From Plazaster borealis (Eukaryota; Echinodermata; Asteroidea; Forcipulatida; Labidiasteridae), in the NCBI GenBank assembly GCA_021014325.1, contig CM037464.1, positions 3,937,127-4,001,126 of the forward strand: 64,000 nucleotides of DNA, read 5' to 3'. The stretch's first letter is position 1, and every line of letters begins with the position of its first letter. Positions 1 through 10,931 of the stretch are shown piece after piece. The translations under genes were made by a program, and so were the position numbers. Under the pieces are notes generated by a model, which saw nothing but the letters and a program-made list of their open reading frames with translations, was not told the origin of the DNA and ran no database searches.

Positions 1-3000
1 ACTTTGAGAAGTTGAGGAATATTGAGGTCATTTGCCAAGAGGGAGAGAACGAAGAGATCCCAGGGGTCAAGAGAATATTAGAAATCCTTTACGCCACAGA
101 GGTAAGGTTGACAAAATGTTGTACAGTGACATTTTTTTGGCAAAGGATATGCGTGTGCCATTGCACGAAGACCGTGCCTCCATATGTGTTTAGTATGTAT
201 CTGCCTACTAGTACACGTAGTTGATCAACTCGTTCTTCAACCCTTTTCGTAATTTTTCTTGTTTCTAAATGACAACAATTCACAGCGTAACTGACAACGC
301 CTTCTGATGGTTTGGAACAAATGATTTGCACACATGTTCATGTAATGTATGTATTTAATGTAGATCACACTCCCCCTCAACATTTTCCAGCCAGCACAAA
401 TCATCCAGAGTTTTATCACAAGTACAAAGTCGCATTCAGAGCTGAGTTTTAGAAATGAATGATCCACCAGATCAACAGGTCTTTTTTTGTTTAGTGGACC
501 TGCGCTCGATTTCACAAAGCACTAAGATTCATCTTAAGATGAGTTGTCAGTATAGCCATAGTGATTTGTATTGTGACATCACACTTTGCTTTGCAATTAT
601 TAAGATTGATTTGCAGTTAAGATCAATCTTAACTCTTTGTGAAATCGAGCCCTGGGAAATATCTGATTAGTAATACAGGGCTGAGAAATTTTAGATGTTT
701 ATCTGATTTCAGATCTTTTTATGTCTACTTCATGAAAAAAAGTAGCTGTTATTTTTTCTTCTGATAGCAAGAAATCACGCTTTTTGATCTACTTCTCTGG
801 CGCTGATGATGCTAGTCCCAAAAGCTCCTTGAAATCTACAATGCCAGAGGTTACTAAAATGTCAACGTACCTCAGGAAATTTGGATGTTAGTTTCACAAC
901 TTTTCGTCAGCAATGACTCTCACCCTTTTAGTACCTGTAGTAATTCTAAGTTTAGGGTGTGAGCTATGCATTTATAATTGCACAGTTGTGTGTTAAGCGC
1001 CCAATAAAGTCAAGTTTACTTTGGAATATTTTTAAGTTTCGTGTAAGTGCAACAAAACTGCACGCTGTAAGTGTATTTGAGTGAAAATTACCCACGCCTG
1101 CCCAAGTCTGTTTTTCTGTTACTCAAAGGGTACATTTGACTAAAGTTTCAAATCTTTAGGAATTGTTTGCCCCTGCTCAGCCGTAACAAATTCACCTGTC
1201 ATGATAATTTCCTCCCGTCCCCCCGTCACAAATCATAATCAATTATGAAGCATGTATAACATAAAAAAGCAAGACTTTGTTTTTGGAATGGGTACTACTA
1301 ATTTTTTAGAGCAAGCATTAGAACCAATTCAAGGCACCCATATCTTTCTATTTTCTCTCTCTCTTTTGTTCCCTTTCTTGTTTCACCCCGCTCCTCTTGA
1401 ATGCTTCTTGTATATTTAAAGGACGGCTTTGCACCCCCCGAGGACTTTGAAGACGACACTGTTAGCGACCCTGGAAGCTTTGATGACCAGAATGAGCAAT
1501 ATTAGGGGGTTAGACAAAACATGTCCCACTTTGTAGACCCCTTGCCTGTTTTTTCATTTCTTCTTTATTTTTCAGTTGTGCTTTTTTTTATATTCCTCCT
1601 CACATCTATAGCCGTCTTTTCCCCAGCTATTTCTAGATATTTTTTTATTTTTCCCCAGTCTTTCCTGTTTTTATGGATACTTGCGGATTTGTTTTTTTCA
1701 TTTGTGGATTTGTTGTCATTAGTACCTATTTGTGGATTTGTTTTCCATTTGTGCATCATTTTACTATTTTTGTTCATTTCCCCCCCCCCCATTTGTGACC
1801 CCTTTCTTTCTAGTGTATGATCACTGCATCCGCAATTTATGTTCTTCACCAAAACACTGCATTTGTCGAGACTTATTTAAAAGCCTTAAGCGCTTCGGGG
1901 CAAGTCCAAGAAAAGGTGTCGTGGCCGAGTGGATAAGAGCACCGGACTTAAGCTCTGGTGTTTCTGCTCAGCAGAGTGTGGGTTCGAGTCCCGGTCGTGA
2001 TACTTCCTTATGCAAGACACTTAACCATTATTGCTGGATCCTTCGGATGGGACGTACAGCCGTAGGTCCCGTGTGTTGCGTTAAAAAACCCAGTACACTC
2101 TTCGCAAAGAGAAGGGGTTCGCCCCAGTGTTCCTGGTTAGATTGGCTGCATATTGCGCCACAGCACCTTGTAAACCCTTATGGTGCTATGTAAAGGAAAT
2201 AGGTCTCATACTTAAAAAACGTAGCTCCACATACCCTGCAGGAAAAATACAGAATGTTGGAGCGCCATGAGCGTCACCGAGTGACGGATTTGAGTGCTTT
2301 AGAAGAAGCCACTATTATTATTATTATTATTATTATTAAGGTTCCTTTGCAGTCCGGTATGTAACACACCATTGTTACATAATCTATTCAAGGACTAAAT
2401 AACATTAACTTTAAAAGTGGGGTTTCCCCTTGCAGATGCTCAACAGTAAAATACAAATCACCTCATCGCTTTTATGAGGGTTACAGGGTTTGCCCTTTTT
2501 GTCAGCTTTTTTCACAAGTCCATAATTTCTTATTAAATACAGGAATGCTTTTCAACACTTAAAGGCACTGTACACGTTTGGTAATTACTCAAAATATATA
2601 TTAGCATAAAAACTGACTTGGTAACGAGCAACAGAGAGCTGTTGATAGTATAAAACATTGTGAGAAACGACTCCCTCTGAAGTAACGTAGTTTTTGAGAA
2701 AGAGGTAATTTCTCACTAAAATAATAAAAGACTTCTTGCAAGAAGCCTTTTATTCCTATCTGAAAGCACACAAATTTGTACAACAAGGGTGTTTGCAAAT
2801 TGAAACACAGTACAAAGTCTAGCCGTGCCTTTCACTTTCCTCTGGTTTGATAAACTAATTTGTGATTATATTTCAGTTACACCCAGGCCGTTGTAAAGTC
2901 TTATAGAATTTGATTGACTATACTAACGTACTATTACTGAGGTGCTTGTCCCACCCATATGTAAACATAGACTGATGCCAACGATATGGGTTGTGGTTGT

Positions 3001-5091
3001 GGTGTTGGTTTTATTTATTTATTCGATCACACATCCAACAGCACAATTAGCGCCAATAACAGGATGAATAGGAAACGAGAAGAAATGCTCAGTTTTAGAG
3101 GAAAACCCCAATGGGCGAAAACCCTAATGGGGGAAAACCCACGCAATCGGGTAGGGACTGAAAAGCCAATCCACATGCAAGGCTCTGGTCTGAGGTGGGA
3201 ATCAAACCGGGTGTCCACAGAGGTGAAAGGCAGGGAAAGAAACCACTGAGCCAATCTGATCCCCATGCTAGCCCCCAAACCCTCCTCCAGTGTTTGTGGA
3301 TTTTTCATTTTCATTTACTCTCAACCCTGCCAGTTGCACATGCAACCACCTGCCCCGCACGCCCTTTTATGTGCAATTGCAGCTTGAATTACTGTAGAAG
3401 TGATGTGTTTTGTATATTTTGTATTTAGTAATCAAAGTAATTGTTTGCAATCACCAAGTCATCTCTGTTTTGAATTTCAACCCATTTTTTGTAGACATTC
3501 ATTGACATTTGTATTTAATATAGCATTGCAGTACAATATTGAAAGGTTTGCGGTAACACCATGTAATATCTCTAAATGAGTTGGGGTGGTTCTGAACAGA
3601 ACCATTGGTTTCAACTCGACGTTTCGATCAGTATGCTCTGATCGTCTTCTGGAGAAAGCTGAAAGAGGGACCAGACGATCAGAGCATACTGATCGAAACG
3701 TCGAGTTGAAACCAACGGTTCTATTCAGAACCACCCGAACTCATTTAGAGATATTACATGGTGTTACCGCAAACCTTTCCATATCTAATTTCCACCATGC
3801 AAAGTTTCAAATCCTACTTAAGTACAATATTGCTTTGATTTTGCTTGCTTGTAAAATGATGGTTGATGTAGTTCGCTTGTCTTAAATTTTGTCTTCTATT
3901 TGTGTTTTACATGTGTTCCATCAATTTGGATTTTTACCACCTTGCTTAGTTCATCCGCCAGGGGTAACACTGCAGTCAGCAGTTCAGTGTTTGCTTTAAC
4001 TCTTTCATGCACCATTTATTTTAGTGATAAATTTATCATATGGACACATTAATTGTTTACTTGGTTTTTTTTTCACAATAGCACCCTCAAGAGTCCTCTT
4101 TCCCATTCTGAAAACTGTGGCTGTGCGATCTTTATTTTTTGTTAAAACAACTATTTTTCTGAAGGGATTTATTAAAGCCGGCCGCTAGCGACTGGCCGGC
4201 GCATGAAAGAGTTAAACTTGTAATATTAGGCAGTGCTTTGTATCTTAGTTGTGTACATGTACCTGTTCATATTGGCTTGGTGATGTTGTTGATCTGATTA
4301 GACTATTATCATGCTTTCTGCAGCCATCTTTGTTTCCTCCCCATGTTGATTCACTTACAAATGTTTAATATTGCAAAGAGGGAGCAGTCTATTTTTCCAT
4401 CCAGCCTCAGTTTGGTGAAAGGGCTGCACTATGATAGGGGTCCAATAAACTCCTTTCATGTGACGTTAAAAGCTGAATTGACGCCCTCACTGAGGTCAAA
4501 GGAAGACCTATTGACCCCTCGCACAACGCACCTCAGCACAATGCGCACCTACCATTTCCACCATTGTTGGCGTTGATTCCTTTGTGTGCATTTTGACTTC
4601 CAAAATGGCGGACAGGACAGGCGCGTTGTGCGTTGTGCAAGGGGTCTATCTTTAGCTGAGAGTTGTGTGCTGTGTGTACAGTTTGTGTGTATGTTTCCAT
4701 TGTCTGACCTAAGTGGTTGTGGCCTTGTGTACTTGCGGTCTATTGTAGACCTCCCAATATGTACGATTTTGATGTATGTTTTCACAATTTCTTCGGCTAT
4801 TTTCTCCATTTGATTCTTCATTTTCAAGATTTTGACAATACCTTATCCAATGAGTTTTTCATTTCACAAATTTGACTTTGGTTTGGTTATGGGTTCTCCA
4901 AATCTTATGAAACCAACCCATGAGCGAATCTGATATTGATGACCACCCTTTGATTCTCCTTGTTCTCCTCTTCCCTCCCCCAGGATGGTTTTGAGACTCC
5001 GGAAGGAGAAGAGGGCATTGCACCCGAGGAAGAGGTCGCATATGGCCAGGCGGAGCCCCTCGACGATGGTGAAGAAAACCAATATTATTAA
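1..5091 (+). CDS. MAPRE: EB-family microtubule plus-end protein (MAPRE), 3' part
   Basis: EB proteins bind growing microtubule ends and recruit partners through a C-terminal EB-homology (EBH) domain and an acidic tail. The window opens inside a coding exon (1-101) that ends at a clean GTAAGG donor after a complete codon. It encodes the end of the EBH domain: LRNIEVICQE, then an acidic stretch, then RILEILYATE. This matches the family pattern in which LRNIE.ICQE is followed by an ILYATD-like helix end. The calponin-homology domain and linker lie left of the window. Two alternative in-phase terminal exons follow, at 1422-1505 and 4984-5091, each starting with Asp-Gly-Phe, as expected for the DEGF stretch of vertebrate EB1. 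Which of the three vertebrate paralogues it matches cannot be told from this fragment. Confidence 0.92.
102..1421 (+). other. MAPRE intron before tail exon A
   Basis: No coding signal. It contains a short inverted-repeat element at about 507-652. At about 690-960 there is a degenerate dispersed repeat also present around 6370-6450 and 11500-11680. Confidence 0.7.
507..652. mobile_element. CWG-flanked inverted-repeat element, family E, copy 1
   Basis: The ends are inverted copies: CTCGATTTCACAAAG at the left and CTTTGTGAAATCGAG at the right. The interior is AT-rich and has no coding capacity. CTG lies at both borders, consistent with a 3-bp target duplication. Related copies are at about 5290-5417 (5' end degraded) and 14368-14604 (interrupted). 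The size and structure fit a non-autonomous DNA transposon (MITE); Harbinger-like affiliation is inferred only from the 3-bp target. Confidence 0.75.
1422..1505 (+). CDS. MAPRE: MAPRE alternative terminal exon A
   Basis: An AAAG acceptor precedes 27 codons and a TAG. The peptide begins DGFAPPED, is rich in Asp and Glu, and ends DDQNEQY. It joins in frame to the phase-0 donor at 101. A terminal aromatic residue after an acidic tail is the feature of EB proteins that CAP-Gly domains recognise; here the last residue is Tyr, preceded by Gln rather than the usual Glu. The polypyrimidine tract upstream is modest (CTTCTTGTATATTTAAAG). Using this exon would make a 27-residue tail and end the message before exon B. 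Confidence 0.8.
   Translation, partial: DGFAPPEDFEDDTVSDPGSFDDQNEQY
1915..2337 (+). mobile_element. tRNA-derived SINE, copy S1 (full length)
   Basis: The head has an A box (GTGGCCGAGTGG) and a B box (GGTTCGAGTCC) in a Leu-tRNA-like arrangement. A conserved body follows (tcgtgatact... acttaacca... ggcgccatgagcgtcac) and then a TTA/ATT repeat tail. The same head and body recur at 26297, 45509, 46581-47212 (interrupted, minus) and 50820; related copies are at 47831 (minus) and 63813 (minus). RNA polymerase III promoter function is inferred from the two boxes. Confidence 0.85.
2563..2795 (+). mobile_element. TTAA-flanked element, family B, 3'-truncated
   Basis: TTAA at 2559-2562 is followed by AGGCACTGTACACGTTTGG, the left end shared with the copies at 10539, 20345 and 24072. 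Sequence similarity stops near 2795, so the right end is missing. An ORF on the minus strand here is not coding. Confidence 0.75.
3000..3280 (-). mobile_element. Second tRNA-like SINE
   Basis: On the minus strand there is an A-box-like stretch (ttggctcagtggttt) and a B-box-like stretch (cggtttgattccc), spaced as in a tRNA, followed by a unique body. It differs from the S1 family. With a single copy in the window, assignment as a SINE is tentative. Confidence 0.45.
3541..3780. repeat. Large palindrome with Penelope-type terminal motif
   Basis: Arms of roughly 105 bp are inverted copies. The left reads ggtttgcggtaacaccatg and the right catggtgttaccgcaaacc, and each contains the motif GACGATCAGAGCATACTGAT then CGAAACGTCGAG. 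The loop is about 20 bp. The inner motif recurs at 23799, 34291, 43924 (minus) and 48842. The outer part matches the ~70-bp tandem unit at 49279-49560. Such GAAACGTC stem motifs are typical of the termini of Penelope-like retroelements; that assignment is from memory of the family. Confidence 0.7.
4000..4211. mobile_element. TTAA-flanked short inverted-repeat element
   Basis: TTAA occurs at 3996-3999 and 4212-4215. The element ends are CTCTTTCATGC and GCATGAAAGAG, a perfect 11-bp inverted repeat. The 212-bp body is non-coding and has a GC-rich palindromic patch (gccggccgctagcgactggc) near its right end. This is the canonical layout of a piggyBac-type MITE. Confidence 0.75.
4984..5091 (+). CDS. 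MAPRE: MAPRE alternative terminal exon B
   Basis: A strong pyrimidine-rich acceptor (TCCTCTTCCCTCCCCCAG) precedes 35 codons and a TAA. The peptide begins DGFETPEGEEG and ends DDGEENQYY, so the last two residues are both Tyr. It is in phase with the donor at 101. It shares the DGF start and the DD..(N)Q.Y ending with exon A, so the two tail exons probably arose by duplication and then diverged. It is longer and more Glu-rich than exon A. The better acceptor suggests this may be the main form; that is inference. Confidence 0.85.
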   Translation, partial: DGFETPEGEEGIAPEEEVAYGQAEPLDDGEENQYY

Positions 5092-5289
5092 TGAGTTAAC
5101 TCCAGCGTCATCTTTTAAAAAATCACAGTCTACCATGAGTTTGTCAGGTACCCTATAATAGTGTTGATCAGTTCAGAACGTCTCCGTAATGGAGAATAAT
5201 CTGTAATACAAGTATAAACAAAATCACACTGCCTCCACCTTGTTCATAGTTGACTAAAAATCCTTCTATCGCATCAAAAAATGCACAGC

Positions 5290-5417
5290 CACCGAGATTC
5301 ATCTTTAAGATGAGTCGTCAATATTGCCATAGTAATTTGTATTGTGACATCACACTCAGCAATTCAGATTGATACACAGTTAAGATAAATCTGTAGCTCT
5401 TTGTGTAATCGAACCCC
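5290..5417. mobile_element. Family E inverted-repeat element, copy 2 (decayed)
   Basis: The interior and right end (gtgacatcacact... ctttgtgtaatcgaac) match copy 1 at 507-652, with substitutions and a 10-base-scale deletion. The left end is lost. Confidence 0.65.
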
Positions 5418-7917
5418 TGGACAATGTGTAAGAAAGTTATAACCTGCAAGGAAATAGTCTGACACCTTTGTATGCTTTAGTTTACATTGCTTTGCCCTTT
5501 ACTAGGATACAAGGGTACAGACAAAGGTGGATGCAGTGTGATACATTATGCTGAACATACCTGGAGTATCAAGGTTTTTTTTTTTTAAGTGGAACACTTA
5601 CACAGCTTAAGTGATTTTGCCTTGCCTTAAAATGTGTTCCCCTCTTTTGTAATAAGTTAACTTCATTTATGTTGAAGACATTCCCATTATAAGCTTTTGT
5701 GTTGTGTGAGCATACCTCCTACTTCTTATCAGTAATGTTCCTTTTTAATTTTATTTTATTTATTGCTTTTCTTCAACAATCGGGATTTGAATTTAAGTAA
5801 AAAATCTGACAGCTTCTGTAAAAATGAGAGGAAGAGATTTTTTTCCGGGGCCGTTTTTACCGGGCGATGTAGATTTGAAATATGCATTGGCCATGTAGTG
5901 ATGATCACCTCTTGGTTGAGGCATGGTTGAATATGCCATGTGCGATGGACTTGTGAGGCTAGTCTACTCTTTGTCAAGAGAGGTAACTGGTCCTCTTAAA
6001 TGGTGCTGCTGTACATCAAATGTGTACAAATCACTGGTTCCCTAGTATATGCTAATTTAAACAAATTTAATGATATTCAAAATATGTTCTCTATACCCGA
6101 TGCAAAAATTAAGATCTATTAAATTTAATGACATAACCCAAACTAACACACATGTGTAGATAACAAATTAAGCGCATTTTTACTGGCTTAGTTTCACCTT
6201 AAAAATGGTCTCAAATCTTATCATTGCTGTTTGTGTACAGGTGGAAATTTGGATTGTTGAACAATTGCGGGGATTTGATGCCATTACTTAAATCTGCCAA
6301 AGGGAAAACTTTATACTTCAATCCAGTAAATGAAGAAGAAGAAACAAAATAAATAAATGTGGGTTAACCTTATTCAGGGATGAGAAATTTCAGGCTTTGA
6401 TCTGAATTCACACTTTTGTTTTTGTCTGCTTGGTGAAAAAAAAGAAGTTGTTATTTCAGTCATATGAATAATTCATATTCTTCGGTCAAAGTTCACGTGT
6501 GCATTGCAGGCCTGTAAGGTCACGGCGATTGATAGGGCACTAAGGCAGTGACCAGCAGGGGGCATGGAGGCAATTTCCCCCGTGGGGTATCAGGCCTGAA
6601 TCATTGCCCACGTTGACACATGACTACATAAGGGTTTATAGATCAAATGAAATAGGCCTACTCTCCAACTTCCATTTTCATGGAGTTTGTTGTAGAAAAT
6701 AATCGGACATGGCTCACAGCATAGAGCAAGGAACAGAACTTGCTCTCTATGCTCGCAGTTAATATTAAAGAACAGCAACTATTGTTGCGTCTCGTCACTC
6801 ACCGTTTATTATTGACATTTGAATCCTTGTCGGAGATTGAGATGATGTTAATGTAAGGCAATTTTCGAAGGAGTTGTAACATCAGACGAAATATTGCATT
6901 ACTGTCTTAAAACGTCATTTCGTTATTTTATAGCTATGCCTGTTGAGTCTAACGAACGGCTTTGTAAATAGTAGTGATTGGTCAGATAGACTGAATAGCG
7001 CCACCACTGACATGAATATGAATGAGATCAAGGCCAAAGGTCATAAAGCTGCTAAGCACCCAAATGATGCCAAGCATAAACAAGTCTTGCCTATCGGGCA
7101 TTTTGTTAAGCATAAGGGAAATTTACTAAGCATTTGCTTAGCGGACTTGAGCAGCGTCCTCTGCTTAGTTTCTTGATGAAACTGAGCGCCGTTCTTGTAG
7201 TGGAAGCTAGACATTGTACAGTATTATAAGAAGAATAATAACTAGTGGCATAACTTGAATTATTAATGATGTGAAGATTAATACAATAATTATTTGCATT
7301 TAGTGTTTGTCCCATTTTTGTTGTTTATATTCTATTGTGCACCAGTGATGAGTAAACTGCGAAGGGCTTGTACACCTTAACACTGATATACCAGTATTGT
7401 CCATGTTTTTTTTAGAATATTGTTTCGCTTTGCATTCCCTGTGTATTGGACCTGTAACCTTAATTTACTCCCACATTAAAAACGAATGCTAACTGCATAT
7501 ATACCTATAAATGTAACCGTAAAGAGAACAAGCACAAAGCTGTTGAGCATTTCAACAGAAACATTGCAAGAGTCTGTAAAATACATTAACCGAAGTATCA
7601 ACATTTTGTTATGCAAATGTTGTGTGCCGCTCTGCTTTGGAAAACAGGGTCTAAGGTTCGCGATTCCCTATCTGTATGAATTTTGATAATGATCGTGGCC
7701 CTAACTTGGGCTATTTGTGGAGGATCAGACACTGTGGTAGCCATATCGTAGGAATATTCCTTGCTGTATGTCTACATAGGCGAATGTCCCCTAGGGCTAC
7801 TGTGGCGACGATCGTGTACAAGTATATTCACCATGTAAAGCTAAAACAAATTCCTGCCCAGTGTTATTGTGTGGTATTAGTCAAGTTTCTCTTTTCAAGT
7901 CCTTTTCAGGAAATCAC

Positions 7918-8305
7918 ATTCTGTACGCCATCGTGTGCATTCTGTACACCGTCATTTGCATGTTGTACCACCATTTGCATTCTGTACACAATTTTACATT
8001 CAGTACACAATCATTGCATTCTGTACACCATCGTTTGCATTCTGTACACAATCATTTGCATTCTGTACACCATCATTTGCATTCTGTACACAATCATTTG
8101 CATTCTGTACACCATCGTTTGCCTTCTGTAAACCACCGTTTGCATTCTGTACACCATCGTTTGCATTCTGGACACCATCGTTTGCATTCTGGACACCATC
8201 GTTTGCATTCTGTACATAATCATTTGCATTCTGTACACCATCGTTTGCATTCTGTACACCATCATTTGCATTCTGTACACCACACTTTGCATTCTGTACA
8301 CCAAC
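7918..8305. repeat. 21-bp minisatellite, about 18 units
   Basis: The consensus unit is cattctgtacaccatcgtttg, with variants caca/cacc, atc/acc and tgg/tgt. The unit is a multiple of three and lacks stops in most frames, which explains the long reading frames on both strands (HSVHHRL-like). Nothing else suggests translation. At the left end the unit degrades gradually (cattctgtacgcc... catgttgtacc). Confidence 0.9.
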
Positions 8306-10538
8306 CATCATCTTGCTTTTTGGATGGTTGAGCATAGTCTGGCCGCTTAAAAATCAGTCAGTTCATAAGAATCGTGAGAATCTCAAAAAAGAGAGCTGTA
8401 TTGTCTCAAGGTCTATATCAGTCAATTCGAAACATCGACAAAATTATTTCCATTAATCAATCTTTAATTTTAGTACTTACATTTATGTTTCTATAATGAT
8501 ATAATATGCCTAATGTAGTAAAGGGAGCAAGTGCGTAAAAGTTTGGACTATTTATACACTAAATATGCTTTTAAAATCTCATACTTTGTGCCATCTTTGG
8601 GATCTAAGTTATACTATCTAGAAGTAACTAGTTTGTCTTTGTGACAATAATTACATGAGGTGTCACAAATGATTTATAAGAAAATGCTGCAGATTGGTGA
8701 ATGTTAAAGGCAGAAAGATGATCAAGTTAAAATTATTCGATTCGAAATTGGTAATCGTTCCATACATCTCATCTTTCCATGAGACCTAGTTCGAGTTTGG
8801 TCAAAACCGTTTGTGTGGAGTGGATAGCGTGACGCCGGTCGCGGTCAGTGGCTAACATGTGCCAAATGTGCGTAGAAATGGTCTGTTTTACAAGTCAGTT
8901 TTAGAATCTCAATCTGAGGCTAGTTGGTCCGAAGTGACCAAAAATAATCTAAGGAAATGTCATGAAACTTAAACTGTTTTAACAACAGCCAAGGTAGTTT
9001 TAAATTAATACACAGACTGAAGTAGACAAAGGGGGAAAAATCCGCCCAACCCACAAACAAAAATCGTTTCTCAAAGTTTAAATTTGAATTTATCCCCCTC
9101 CCCCCAAAAAACCCCAACAACAACAAACCACTCAGTGAGTAAATGAGAAATTCTTATTTTTGTTCTTCTCATAATAGTGGTTATTTTCGTCTACCATTAT
9201 GCTCTCCCACAAAATGTACAAAATGTCAGTTATATAAATTAAACCATGTATTGATATATTGAGTTATTTTGAAAAAAGAAATGAACTAATAATTATTGCT
9301 TTTGTTGTAGCCCCCCCCCGCATAGTATTATATTGTGCATTGTAGAGATTGTTTCTATACATTGTGAGAACTATTGAAGAAATTGTCAATATGAAGTGAT
9401 GTAAAAGATTAAGTTGTTTTGTGCGAGAGGGGGGTTAGGGTTACTGTGAACAACACCGATTGCTCAGGATGTTTACAATGGTGCATACCTCGAAATTATC
9501 ATGTTGGATACATGTAACTTGAGAGGTGGTACAGTATTGATAAAACAAAACTAATCTTAAAACGATCAAATCAGCTCTTGATAACTTACAGATTTTGCAA
9601 TAAGATGGTCAAAAGTTTGTGCAACTACAGACGTACTGATGGAAAATGATGGACTATCACATTTGTAAAAGAAAATTATGACAGAATAAGTTTAATTCAC
9701 AAAAATTTAAAATTTTGTTTCATTACTTTAGTACCGAGTGATGAAATTTGTTGTGCAGATTATGTCAGTTTTATGAATTGTCCTAAAAAGTGTTTGAGGT
9801 GTTGGATCGCCCACAGTCTCCAACAAAATCAGCGTCTACGACCATTTTAGTTGAAACATGAGCCTGTCTCATGATATGGAAGCTTAAGCTGCCAATCCAA
9901 GTGTTGGTGTTTCTTAGATTAATAGTGTCTTGAGGAAGAAGTAAAACTTGTGATGTCTGTCCGAGTTTTCTTACCACGATTACAAGGCTCATCGATAATT
10001 AATATGGAGACGTAGACGATCACGCAAAGCTTACGTAGAAAGAACCAATAGGTTGTTAGAATTCTCATCTAATAATATCTGCTTGTAATAATGTTCTCGT
10101 ATGAAAATCATACTGTATTATAATATCAAAGAGAAAGTTTCAAATTATCCAATGACGTCACCTTGTGTATACAATGCCATGCAATATTGTTTGTACATAC
10201 ACTTACTCTCGTACAAGACATTGATTTTTTTTTACCATTGTGTTTTGTGTTTGGTTCATGGTTTTTTGTCAACCATTGTTATATAATACTGAAGAATGTG
10301 ATTTTACATTTTGTGCCGAAAATGCATGTGTTATAAAGTCGTTTTGAAAAGAGATGCCATTTTCATTGTGTTTTTATACTGTCATGTCGTAAGTTATGAT
10401 CTAGTCGAAGGGTCCCTGTCGTAGAATTTATGGACCCAATCTCGTATCGAACTGTGACTTTTATAGACGCTAGGTGGCAGCAGACTTTGACTCACTAGGT
10501 AATCATTGCAGAAAGGAAAGCAAATTGTAGCACTTTAA

Positions 10539-10931
10539 AGGCACTGAACACGTTTGGTAATTGTCAAAGACCAGTGTTCTCACTTGGTGTATCCCAACAT
10601 ATGCATAAAATAACAAGCCTGTGAAAATTTGGGCTCAATTGGTCATTGAAGTTGCAAGAAAATGATGAAAGAAAAAACACCCTTGTACAAATTTGTGTGC
10701 CTTCATATAGGAAAAAAAGGCTTCTTGTTTCATATAGGGAAAAAAAGGCTTCTTGCAAGACGTCTTTTATTATTTTAGTGAGAAATTACCTCTTTCTCAA
10801 AAACTACGTTACTTCAGAGGGAGTCGTTTCTCACAAGGTTTTATACTATCAACAGCTCTCCGTTGCTCGTTACCAAGTAAGTTTTTATGCTAATATATAT
10901 TTTGAGTAATTACCAAACGTGTACAGTGCCT
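10539..10931 (+). mobile_element. TTAA-flanked element, family B, full length
   Basis: TTAA (10535-10538) is followed by AGGCACTGAACACGTTTGG. The right end is the inverted copy (ccaaacgtgtacagtgcct), followed by TTCA, a one-base decay of the target copy. The 393-bp body is non-coding. It has a local duplication of the phrase aaaaaaggcttcttg not seen in the 24072 copy. Confidence 0.8.

Larger units (their letters stand above)
1506..4983 (+). other. MAPRE intron between tail exons A and B (or 3' UTR of A)
   Basis: No further coding exon seen. The stretch holds a SINE (1915-2337), a TTAA element remnant (2563-2795), a second tRNA-like SINE (about 3000-3280, minus), a large palindrome (3541-3780) and a short TTAA-flanked element (4000-4211). 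The 3' UTR of the exon-A isoform should lie in its first part; I could not fix its polyadenylation site. Confidence 0.6.

Noticed and set aside
7861..8335. Possible repeat protein or CRISPR-like array
   Set aside because: The unit is 21 bp with no unique spacers, which excludes CRISPR; open frames on both strands follow from the unit length alone.
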